From: JBHHWH01 sp046756405 | GTDB taxonomy: Bacteria > Actinomycetota > Acidimicrobiia > Spongiisociales > ZC4RG35 | Direction: 5' to 3' | DNA length: 15,434 nucleotides | NCBI GenBank assembly: GCA_046756405.1 | Contig: JBHHWH010000060.1 | Location: 1-15,434 of the forward strand | Shown here: piece by piece, positions 1 through 5,489 of the stretch | Position numbering within the stretch: position 1 is the stretch's first letter | Layout of the letters: every line of letters begins with the position of its first letter | Translations under genes and position numbers: made by a program | Notes under the pieces: generated by a model | Database searches by the model: none | What the model was told of the DNA's origin: nothing | Seen by the model: the letters and a program-made list of their open reading frames with translations, nothing else

Positions 1-2
1 TC

Positions 3-692
3 CAGGGGGTGCCCGGCAGCGGAGCCCCGATAGCCCTCGACTTCGGCCAGACCGCCGGAGGTGTCACCGGTGCTCTGTTGCCCACGGGAAACGAGCTCGA
101 CGTGCTCGACACTGAGATCGGCCCGGTGGAGGTGAGCATCGTCGACGTGAGCAACCTCACCGTCTTCATCCCCGCCTCCGCGGTAGGCATGAAGGGCACC
201 GAGCTGGCAGATGAGTACAGCGACGAGCATCTCGCTGCCATCGAGACGGTGAAACGGGCCGCCGCCAAGCTGATCGGCCTGGGCACCGACGGTCTCATCC
301 CGGTGCCCTCCCTGGTGGCCGAGCCCCAGGACTTCACCAGCTACGCCACGGAGGAGGTGATCTTCGCCGACCAAGTGGACCTGCTCGCCCGGGTTGTCGG
401 TGGGCGGCCGGCGGTGCCCCACAAGGCATACCCGGGCACCGTCGGCGTCTGCACCGGAGTCGCTGCCCGCATCCCGGGGACCACGGTCCACCGGGTGACA
501 CGAGCCGGGGCAGGCCGGGAGGTCAGGCTCGGACACATGAGCGGGGTCATGACGGTGCGGGCTGGTGTCAGCCGGAGCGAAGAAGAGTGGCAGGTGGAAG
601 AGGCGGCGTACTACCGGACGGCGAGACGCCTCGCCGAGGGCACCGCCTATGTGCGCAGCCGCGTACTCTCGTCGACCTCTCCCGGCCAGTAG
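3..692 (+). CDS. PrpF-family isomerase, 5'-truncated (C-terminal ~229 residues)
   Basis: This is the C-terminal part of a PrpF-family protein; the family includes 2-methylaconitate cis-trans isomerase and 4-oxalomesaconate tautomerase, cofactor-independent enzymes with a diaminopimelate-epimerase-like fold. Supporting motifs are PGSGAPIALDF at the window edge, LLPTGN, the ARIPGTTVHRV stretch and the RLGHMSGVMTVRA motif near the C-terminus, followed by a helical tail ending in RTARRLAEGTAYV. Family members are about 350-400 residues, so roughly 40% is missing upstream. The GTG at position 9 is internal: the reading frame stays open to the window edge (Gln-Gly precede it) and the conserved motif starts at once. 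The catalytic Lys and Cys of characterised members lie in the missing half and cannot be checked. It sits 45 bp upstream of had on the same strand, so it may isomerise an unsaturated acid or CoA ester in the same pathway. The substrate is unknown. Confidence 0.85.
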   Translation, partial: QGVPGSGAPIALDFGQTAGGVTGALLPTGNELDVLDTEIGPVEVSIVDVSNLTVFIPASAVGMKGTELADEYSDEHLAAIETVKRAAAKLIGLGTDGLIPVPSLVAEPQDFTSYATEEVIFADQVDLLARVVGGRPAVPHKAYPGTVGVCTGVAARIPGTTVHRVTRAGAGREVRLGHMSGVMTVRAGVSRSEEEWQVEEAAYYRTARRLAEGTAYVRSRVLSSTSPGQ

Positions 693-720
693 AAGCTTTG
701 CCTCGACGAATACGCTGAAG

Positions 721-726
721 AGGAGG
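721..726 (+). promoter_or_regulatory. Ribosome binding site of had
   Basis: AGGAGG lies 11 bases before the ATG at 738. The spacing is rather long, but no better start is visible, and the protein N-terminus beginning at this ATG matches the length of the dehydrogenase family. The 45-bp gap after the PrpF-like gene holds no obvious promoter or terminator, so co-transcription is likely. Confidence 0.6.
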
Positions 727-737
727 ACAGAACAGCC

Positions 738-1793
738 ATGACCGACCGATATGCCTGGCAGTTCGTGGAGCCAGGCCAGCCACTGCGACGCACGGAGGGG
801 GCAGGCCGACCTCCAGGCGAGGGCGAAGTCCTCATCGAGGTCGCAGGGTGTGGTGTCTGCCACACCGACCTCGGCTACTTCGAAGGCCAGGTGGCCACCC
901 GCGGCGACCTGCCGGTGGTCCTGGGCCACGAGATCAGCGGGACCGTCATCGAGGCAGGGCCCGGAGCCGAAGACTGGATAGGAAAGAACGTGGTAGTGGC
1001 GGCTGTCATCCCTTGCCGTGAGTGTGACTTCTGCCTTGCCGGGAGGGGAAACGTGTGCCGGAACCAGCTCATGTGTGGCAACGACATCGACGGGGGTTTC
1101 GCCACTCACCTCACGGTGCCGGCTAGGGGCCTGGCCGAGGTCCCTCCTCTCCCCGACGGCTACGACCTGGCCACCTTCGCCGTGGTCGCCGATGCGGTGA
1201 CCACTCCCCTCCAGGCGGTGAGACGGGCCGAGGTCGGCGAGGGAGACTTCGCCGTGGTGGTGGGCACCGGCGGGGTCGGGAGCCAGGCTGTACAGATCGC
1301 CGCTGCCAGCGGCGCAAAGGTCGTCGCCGTGGACATCGACGACGCCCGCCTCGGCCTGATCACCCACCACGGTGCGGTGGCCGGGATCAACGCCCGGGGT
1401 CTGAGTCCCCGCGAGGTGCGGGACCGGATCCGGGAGCATGCCAGGGCCCTGGGAGCCCCCTCCACGGGATGGAAGATCTTCGAGTGCTCCGGCACCACCG
1501 CCGGACAGGAGACAGCCTTCACCCTGGTCGGCCCGGCGGCCACCCTGGCGGTGGTGGGGTTCACCCGTGACAAGGTGTCGGTCCGACTGTCCAACCTGAT
1601 GGCCTTCGACGCCACCGCCTTCGGCAGCTGGGGGTGCCCCATCGAGCGTTACCCAGAAGCCATCGGCCTGGTGGCGTCGGGGATGGTGGCCCTGGAGCCC
1701 TTTGTCCGCAAGGTTTCCCTCGCCAAGGCGGACGAGGTGCTTGCGGGGGCCCATCAGAACGATGATCCGCGACGCGTGATCCTCGTCCCGTGA
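738..1793 (+). CDS. had: 6-hydroxycyclohex-1-ene-1-carbonyl-CoA dehydrogenase (zinc, NAD-dependent)
   Basis: This 351-residue medium-chain zinc alcohol dehydrogenase matches the Had family of the Thauera-type benzoyl-CoA pathway. Had oxidises 6-hydroxycyclohex-1-ene-1-carbonyl-CoA to the 6-oxo compound in the cytoplasm. Catalytic zinc ligands appear as Cys41 (GCGVCHTD), His64-Glu65 (GHE) and probably Asp152 (ADAVTTPLQA). The structural zinc site is Cys93, Cys96, Cys99 and Cys107. The Rossmann motif GTGGVG is at 176-181, and Asp199 at the end of the next strand suggests NAD+ rather than NADP+. Family-typical signatures are AGRGNVC and GNDIDGGFATH. The dch gene follows after 14 bp, and this pairing is the main reason to prefer Had over a generic alcohol dehydrogenase. 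Family assignment is strong from remembered motifs; substrate is inferred from family and context. Confidence 0.88.
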   Translation: MTDRYAWQFVEPGQPLRRTEGAGRPPGEGEVLIEVAGCGVCHTDLGYFEGQVATRGDLPVVLGHEISGTVIEAGPGAEDWIGKNVVVAAVIPCRECDFCLAGRGNVCRNQLMCGNDIDGGFATHLTVPARGLAEVPPLPDGYDLATFAVVADAVTTPLQAVRRAEVGEGDFAVVVGTGGVGSQAVQIAAASGAKVVAVDIDDARLGLITHHGAVAGINARGLSPREVRDRIREHARALGAPSTGWKIFECSGTTAGQETAFTLVGPAATLAVVGFTRDKVSVRLSNLMAFDATAFGSWGCPIERYPEAIGLVASGMVALEPFVRKVSLAKADEVLAGAHQNDDPRRVILVP

Positions 1794-1794
1794 A

Positions 1795-1800
1795 AGGAGA
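1795..1800 (+). promoter_or_regulatory. Ribosome binding site deciding the dch start
   Basis: AGGAGA is placed 7 bases before the ATG at 1808. This favours that ATG over the in-frame GTG at 1790, which overlaps the had stop codon, lies upstream of this site and would add six residues not expected in the family. Confidence 0.75.
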
Positions 1801-1807
1801 TCAAGAG

Positions 1808-2572
1808 ATGAGCGAAGCCCTGATCCGCTACGAAGTCACCGGTGACGGGGCGGTGCACACCATCACCCTGGACAAAGGTCCGGGCAACGTGATCGACATA
1901 GCGATGTGTGCTGAGCTTCGACCTGCAATCGAGGCCGCTGCCGGCTCCCGGACCGGGAAGGTCCTGGTCATCCGGGGAGCGGGAAAGCACTTCTCCTTCG
2001 GCGCCAGCGTCGAAGAGCACCTTCCCGACAAGGCAGCCGAGATGCTGGCAGCCTTCGGAGGGGTCCTCCGGGACCTCGTCGGCTTCCCCTATCCGACCGT
2101 GGCGGGGGTGCAGGGAAGATGCCTCGGTGGTGGCCTGGAGCTGGCCCTGGCCTGCGGAATCATCATCGCCGAGGAGGGTGCGGTCCTGGCTGCACCTGAG
2201 ATCCAACTCGGAGTGCTCCCCCCCGCGGCGACGGCTTTGGTCACCAGCCGCGCCGCCGAGGACGTGCTCCTCACCGGCCGGAACGTGGACGCCTCCGAGG
2301 CGCAAAGGCTGGGGCTGGTCAACCAGGTGGTGGCCGACGGGGAACTTGACAAGGCGGTCAACGCCTTCGTGGAACAGCACTTCCTCCCCCGATCGGCGTC
2401 CTCGCTCCGTCTCGCCACCAAGGCGATCCGGCAGCGCCGCCACGCCGAGTTCGAGGCGAGACTGGCCGAGGCGGAGGGCATCTACCTCGAAGAGCTGCTG
2501 GTGACCCACGACGGTGTAGAGGGGATCAAAGCGTTCTTGGAAAAGCGACCCCCGAATTGGAAGGATGCCTGA
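1808..2572 (+). CDS. dch: Cyclohexa-1,5-diene-1-carbonyl-CoA hydratase
   Basis: This 254-residue crotonase-fold protein adds water to cyclohexa-1,5-diene-1-carbonyl-CoA, the two-electron reduction product of benzoyl-CoA, giving 6-hydroxycyclohex-1-ene-1-carbonyl-CoA, the substrate of Had. The Dch-specific stretch FSFGASVEEHLPD (62-74) supplies one side of the oxyanion hole, and LGGGLE (106-111) supplies the other. Both enoyl-CoA hydratase acid/base glutamates are present (Glu111 and Glu131, the latter in APEIQLGV). The length agrees with known Dch proteins (about 250-260 residues), and the C-terminal region EGIKAFLEKRPPNW is the usual crotonase tail. It lies 14 bp after had and runs into the hemerythrin gene. 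The FGASVEEHLP signature makes a general beta-oxidation hydratase less likely. Confidence 0.9.
   Translation: MSEALIRYEVTGDGAVHTITLDKGPGNVIDIAMCAELRPAIEAAAGSRTGKVLVIRGAGKHFSFGASVEEHLPDKAAEMLAAFGGVLRDLVGFPYPTVAGVQGRCLGGGLELALACGIIIAEEGAVLAAPEIQLGVLPPAATALVTSRAAEDVLLTGRNVDASEAQRLGLVNQVVADGELDKAVNAFVEQHFLPRSASSLRLATKAIRQRRHAEFEARLAEAEGIYLEELLVTHDGVEGIKAFLEKRPPNWKDA
2559..2564 (+). promoter_or_regulatory. Ribosome binding site deciding the hemerythrin start
   Basis: GGAAGG abuts the ATG at 2565 with no spacer but is 9 bases before the in-frame ATG at 2574. The second ATG is therefore the likely start, one base after the dch stop codon. The ribosome binding site lies inside the end of dch, which implies coupled translation. 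Confidence 0.65.
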
Positions 2573-2573
2573 C

Positions 2574-3122
2574 ATGTCTGACACCGCCACCGGAGTCCTC
2601 CGCGAAGAACACCAGGTGATCCTCAAGGTGGTCGAGGTCCTCGACACGGCCCTCAACGATGCCAGTCCTCCCCAGCTTCCCTTCGATCTCATCGACCGGT
2701 GCATCACCTTCTTCCGGCTCTTCGCCGACGCCTGCCACCATGGGAAGGAGGAGGACCTCCTCTTCCCGGAACTGGTTGCCCACGGCATGCCCGACGACGC
2801 CGGTCCCATCGCAGTGATGCTGGCCGAGCACGTCCAGGGCCGGGCCTTCGTCCGGGGAATGGCTGCCGCCTTCGACGGGGCCAAGTCCGGTAACGAAGCC
2901 TCGGTCAAGTCCCTGCTCACCAACGCACGGAGCTTCATCGAGCTGATCCGGGCCCACATCGGCAAGGAGGACTTTGTCCTCTTCGCCATGGCCGACGACA
3001 TGGTGGTGGGACCGGCCTGCGCCGAGCTGTGTCAGCGCTACGAAGCGACGTGCTCCCGCCGCTTCGAGGGGAAGACGAAAGAGGACCTGGAGAGACTCGC
3101 CGCCGAGATCACCGCGGCGTAG
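2574..3122 (+). CDS. Hemerythrin HHE-domain protein
   Basis: This 182-residue, all-helical protein has the hemerythrin-like di-iron ligand pattern: His13 (REEHQVI), His55/His56 with Glu60 (HHGKEEDLLF), His86 (AEHVQGR) and His128 with Glu132 (AHIGKEDFVLF). Such proteins bind O2, NO or iron in the cytoplasm and act as sensors, scavengers or in metal homeostasis. There is no signal peptide or membrane segment. The C-terminus adds CAELCQRYEATC, with three cysteines in a short helix that may be redox-active. It is directly downstream of dch, so protection of an oxygen-sensitive ring-reduction pathway is a reasonable inference, not shown by sequence. The start at 2574 is chosen by ribosome binding site spacing; 2565 would add three residues. 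Its last 14 bases overlap the end of the opposing LuxR gene. Confidence 0.85.
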   Translation: MSDTATGVLREEHQVILKVVEVLDTALNDASPPQLPFDLIDRCITFFRLFADACHHGKEEDLLFPELVAHGMPDDAGPIAVMLAEHVQGRAFVRGMAAAFDGAKSGNEASVKSLLTNARSFIELIRAHIGKEDFVLFAMADDMVVGPACAELCQRYEATCSRRFEGKTKEDLERLAAEITAA

Positions 3123-3801
3123 GCCGGCTGGAGGGGAACCGCCCCTGGCGCAGAGCCAGACTCACCGCCTCGGTCCTCGAGTGGACCTCCAGCTTCTTGA
3201 GGATGTGCTGGATGTGGTTGCGCACCGTCGCCTGGGAGAGGAACAGTGTGTTGGCGATGGCGGCGCCGTCGAGGCCCTCGGTGAGGAGCTGAAGCACTTC
3301 TGTCTCCCTGGGGGTGAGTCGGCTGAGAACCCCCATGTCATCCCGGGTCGCCAGGCTCCAGCCCTGGAGGCGCTCCACGACAAGCCGCTCCAACTCCGGT
3401 GGCAGGGCCACTTCGCGGACCAAATGGACTAAACGGCACTGGTCCCGGAGATGTTGGGGAGGCACGAGGGTGGTGGCGTTGAGCCAGAGGGGATGCCCCT
3501 TCGAGGTCCGGCCGATGACCTCCCGGGTGGGTACCAGTTCCCCGTCTTCGGCGGGCGGTTCGCTGAGGCACTCCTCGCAGACGGGTCCCCCGCACCGGTC
3601 CTGCCAGCACAGGATGGTGTGACAGTACTCACCGAGGGCTTCATCGGGCTCGAGGCCGAACAGCTCGGTGGCGGCCTCGTTCCAGCCGACGATGGTCATG
3701 TCCGGTCCTACGGCGACCATGGCGTCGGTGGTCTGGCCGAGGGTGGTGAGGAGGTCCCTCAGCTGGCGGCTGACCGCCTCTACCGTGATCGTCGCCGTCA
3801 T
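3109..3801 (-). CDS. PAS-LuxR family transcriptional regulator with cysteine cluster
   Basis: This 230-residue cytoplasmic regulator has an N-terminal PAS sensor domain (about 15-130, with AMVAVGPDMTIVGWNEAATELFG typical of a PAS core) and a C-terminal LuxR/FixJ helix-turn-helix (about 160-218: LTPRETEVLQLLTEGLDGAA, then LSQATVRNHIQHILKKLEV). No phosphoacceptor receiver domain is present. Within the PAS domain are five regularly spaced cysteines (60, 65, 70, 75 and 78), which could bind a metal or Fe-S cluster or form disulphides. The gene sits between the dearomatisation genes and the long minus-strand operon, so it likely regulates one or both. It has its own promoter and operator-like dyad upstream. 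There is no ribosome binding site before the ATG, which fits a leaderless transcript. The signal is unknown; redox or an aromatic ligand are both possible. Confidence 0.88.
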   Translation of the reverse strand: MTATITVEAVSRQLRDLLTTLGQTTDAMVAVGPDMTIVGWNEAATELFGLEPDEALGEYCHTILCWQDRCGGPVCEECLSEPPAEDGELVPTREVIGRTSKGHPLWLNATTLVPPQHLRDQCRLVHLVREVALPPELERLVVERLQGWSLATRDDMGVLSRLTPRETEVLQLLTEGLDGAAIANTLFLSQATVRNHIQHILKKLEVHSRTEAVSLALRQGRFPSSRPTPR

Positions 3802-3804
3802 TGA

Positions 3805-3824
3805 AACTGACCGTACAGTCAGTT
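3805..3824. promoter_or_regulatory. Operator-like 20-bp dyad over the LuxR-gene -10 region
   Basis: Arms AACTGAC and GTCAGTT are perfect 7-base complements around the central CGTACA, whose GTAC is also self-complementary. The overall form CTG-N10-CAG within 20 bp matches the size and core of classical lux boxes, and the ACTGAC/GTCAGT arms would also suit a TetR-family operator. It covers the -10 box and nearly reaches the start codon, the expected place for repression. Autoregulation by the adjacent LuxR protein is inferred. Confidence 0.6.
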
Positions 3825-3838
3825 CTGGGTTCCGTCAA
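3810..3838 (-). promoter_or_regulatory. Sigma70-like promoter of the PAS-LuxR gene, leaderless
   Basis: Read on the minus strand, TTGACG (3838-3833) is followed by exactly 17 bases and then TACGGT (3815-3810), a good -35/-10 pair. The ATG begins 8 bases after the -10 box, about where transcription should start, and no Shine-Dalgarno sequence precedes it. This predicts a leaderless mRNA, as is common in actinobacteria. Confidence 0.6.
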
Positions 3839-3857
3839 CTGATTGACGGAACCCAGA
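3824..3857. repeat. Perfect 15-bp inverted repeat with 4-base loop
   Basis: The left arm (3824-3838, TCTGGGTTCCGTCAA) and right arm (3843-3857) are perfectly complementary around the loop CTGA. It lies 17 bp downstream of the RidA-like stop codon and overlaps the -35 box of the LuxR promoter. On the minus strand the hairpin is not followed by a T-run, so it is not a classical intrinsic terminator. It could still stop or stabilise the 3' end of the upstream operon mRNA, or serve as a second operator. Confidence 0.7.
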
Positions 3858-3874
3858 CAGGTGATACCGATGGC

Positions 3875-4276
3875 TCAGTCGGGGAGGACGGCGATGGCGG
3901 TGATCTCCACCAAGGCCCCGACGTCGGCCAATTCGGTGATCCCGTAGAGGCCCATGGCCGGATAGTGCTGGCCCATGTGACGACGGTAGATGGGGCCCAG
4001 TTCGGGACGGGCTGTCCGGTAGGCGGCAACGTCGCTGGTGAATATCTGCATCCAGGTGATGTGCTCCGGCTCTCCCCCGGCGGCGCGTAGGGCAGTGACC
4101 AGGTTCTCCAGGGCGAGGTCGAACTGCTCTGCCCAAGTGTCACCGACAATGTTGAGCTCCCGGTCGAAGGCGATCTGGCCGGCCAGGTAGACGGTGCGGC
4201 CGGGGCCGGCCACCACGGCATGGGAGTAGCCGATGGCCGGGGCCAGTTCCTCGGGGTTGACGATCTGATGGGTCAC
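3875..4276 (-). CDS. RidA (YjgF/YER057c/UK114) family protein lacking the canonical arginine
   Basis: This 133-residue protein has the RidA fold signatures: VVAGPGRTVYLAGQIAFD near the N-terminus, the LENLVTALRAAGGEPEHI helix region and the C-terminal LVEITAIAVLPD. RidA family proteins are trimers; the RidA subgroup hydrolyses reactive enamines/imines using an arginine in the PARS motif (Arg105 in the Salmonella enzyme). Here the aligned motif is PAMGLYG, with Met108 in place of the arginine, so classical imine deaminase activity is unlikely. It is the last gene of the minus-strand catabolic operon, 16 bp after the thiolase gene. It starts at a GTG with two AGGAGA sequences upstream (4281-4286 and 4288-4293). 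It may act on a pathway intermediate, but its role is unknown. Confidence 0.87.
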   Translation of the reverse strand: MTHQIVNPEELAPAIGYSHAVVAGPGRTVYLAGQIAFDRELNIVGDTWAEQFDLALENLVTALRAAGGEPEHITWMQIFTSDVAAYRTARPELGPIYRRHMGQHYPAMGLYGITELADVGALVEITAIAVLPD

Positions 4277-4292
4277 TTGGTCTCCTATCTCC

Positions 4293-5486
4293 TCAGCTCA
4301 CCTTGACCACGAGGGACATGGCTGAATCGCCTCCGGCGCAGCCGGTGAACAAGCCGTAGCCTCCTCCCCTGTCGGCCAGCTCCTCGATCATCTCGATGAT
4401 GGCCCTCATCCCCGTCGGCGCCTGGGGGTGGCCCCACACCAGGGGGGACCCGTAGTTGTTGACCTTCTCCGGAGAGATGGCCATTTCCCGGCTGAAGTAG
4501 ATGTCGGAAACGGCGAAGGGATTGTGGGTCTTGACGGCGGCACAGTCTTCGATGCTGAGCCCTGCCCGGTCCAACGCCTGCCGGGCGGCAGGGACCACCG
4601 CCTTGGGCATGAAAGCCTTCTCGGTCCGTGCTTCCCCGTAACTGAGCATCTGGATGGTGAGACCCCGATCCGACGACAGCGCGGCGGCCTGCTCTCTGGT
4701 GCAGACGATCATCCCGGCGTTGCCGTCGGCGGGATGGGTCTGGGTGCCGTAGGTGACAGTGCCTCCCTCCATCACTGGTCGCAGCCGGGCCAGGCCCTCG
4801 GCGGTGGTGGGGTAGATCCCCTCATCTTCCTCCAACAGGTCGGTGCCGTCCTTTTTCGAGTCGAGGCTCACCGGGATCATGTACCGCTTCTGGAAGGCCC
4901 GGTCGCCGGCCAGGGCCTCCCGGTACTGCTCGTAGCGCAGCAGGGTGATCCGATCCTGCTCCTCGCGGGTGATCTGTGCCTCCCGGGCCACGTTCTCCGC
5001 GGTGGTGGTCATCGACGTGCCCCCGTAGGGGTCGAGGTTCATGTTGCCCAGCACCGGGTCTTCGGAACGGCCGTGACCGCCCGGACCGGTCCGGCTGGGG
5101 TAGTAGACGTGGGGACCGTTGGACGTGCGGTCGCAGGTGGCGGCCAGGACGCACCTCCTCGACCCGGCCTCCACCTCCAGGGCCGCCGTGGCCAGGGTCC
5201 GCACCGAGGTGGCGCAGGCCTGGGAGACGGTGGGCCCGGTGATGTCGGGAAGTCCGGCCATCCCCGCGAACCAGGGTGCCCCGTAGAAGGCGTACCTCTG
5301 GGTAACCGTGATCCCCAGCGCCACACCGTCGAAGACCCCGGGGTCGTAGGCGCGGCGGTCGAGGAAGTCAGCCGCCACCTGGGCGGCCAGCTTGATGGAG
5401 TGGCGCTCTGCCAGGCTCCCCTGCCAGCGGGAGAAGGGAGTGGTCCAGTAACCGCCGTCGGGAATGAAGGATTTCTCTAGATGCAC
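4293..5486 (-). CDS. Thiolase (acetyl-CoA acyltransferase family)
   Basis: This 397-residue protein has the length and layout of degradative thiolases, which cleave 3-oxoacyl-CoA with free CoA to release acetyl-CoA. The nucleophile is Cys91 in SQACATS. The second-half active-site motifs are altered relative to common thiolases: KTHNPFAV (His321) in place of the NEAFA type, WGHPQAPTG (His353) in place of GHPxGATG, and TGCAGGDS (Cys383) as the second catalytic cysteine. All three catalytic positions remain filled. It starts with GTG, 3 bp after the stop of the dehydrogenase/hydratase fusion gene, with GGAAAGG as ribosome binding site. In this locus it could cleave 3-oxopimeloyl-CoA to glutaryl-CoA and acetyl-CoA, but substrate choice is inferred from neighbours. 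Confidence 0.9.
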   Translation of the reverse strand: MHLEKSFIPDGGYWTTPFSRWQGSLAERHSIKLAAQVAADFLDRRAYDPGVFDGVALGITVTQRYAFYGAPWFAGMAGLPDITGPTVSQACATSVRTLATAALEVEAGSRRCVLAATCDRTSNGPHVYYPSRTGPGGHGRSEDPVLGNMNLDPYGGTSMTTTAENVAREAQITREEQDRITLLRYEQYREALAGDRAFQKRYMIPVSLDSKKDGTDLLEEDEGIYPTTAEGLARLRPVMEGGTVTYGTQTHPADGNAGMIVCTREQAAALSSDRGLTIQMLSYGEARTEKAFMPKAVVPAARQALDRAGLSIEDCAAVKTHNPFAVSDIYFSREMAISPEKVNNYGSPLVWGHPQAPTGMRAIIEMIEELADRGGGYGLFTGCAGGDSAMSLVVKVS

Positions 5487-5489
5487 TGT

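Noticed and set aside
1754..3001. Minus-strand open frame of 415 codons
   Set aside because: It runs antisense across both dch and the hemerythrin gene and ignores their boundaries; no domain is visible.
3132..3146. Small hairpin AGGGG-AACCG-CCCCT as terminator for the plus-strand operon
   Set aside because: It has only five base pairs, no T-run, and lies within the coding end of the LuxR gene; this is expected by chance in GC-rich DNA.
4428..5480. Plus-strand open frame of 350 codons
   Set aside because: It is a mirror of the thiolase gene, with Gly/Val/His-rich composition and no motifs.
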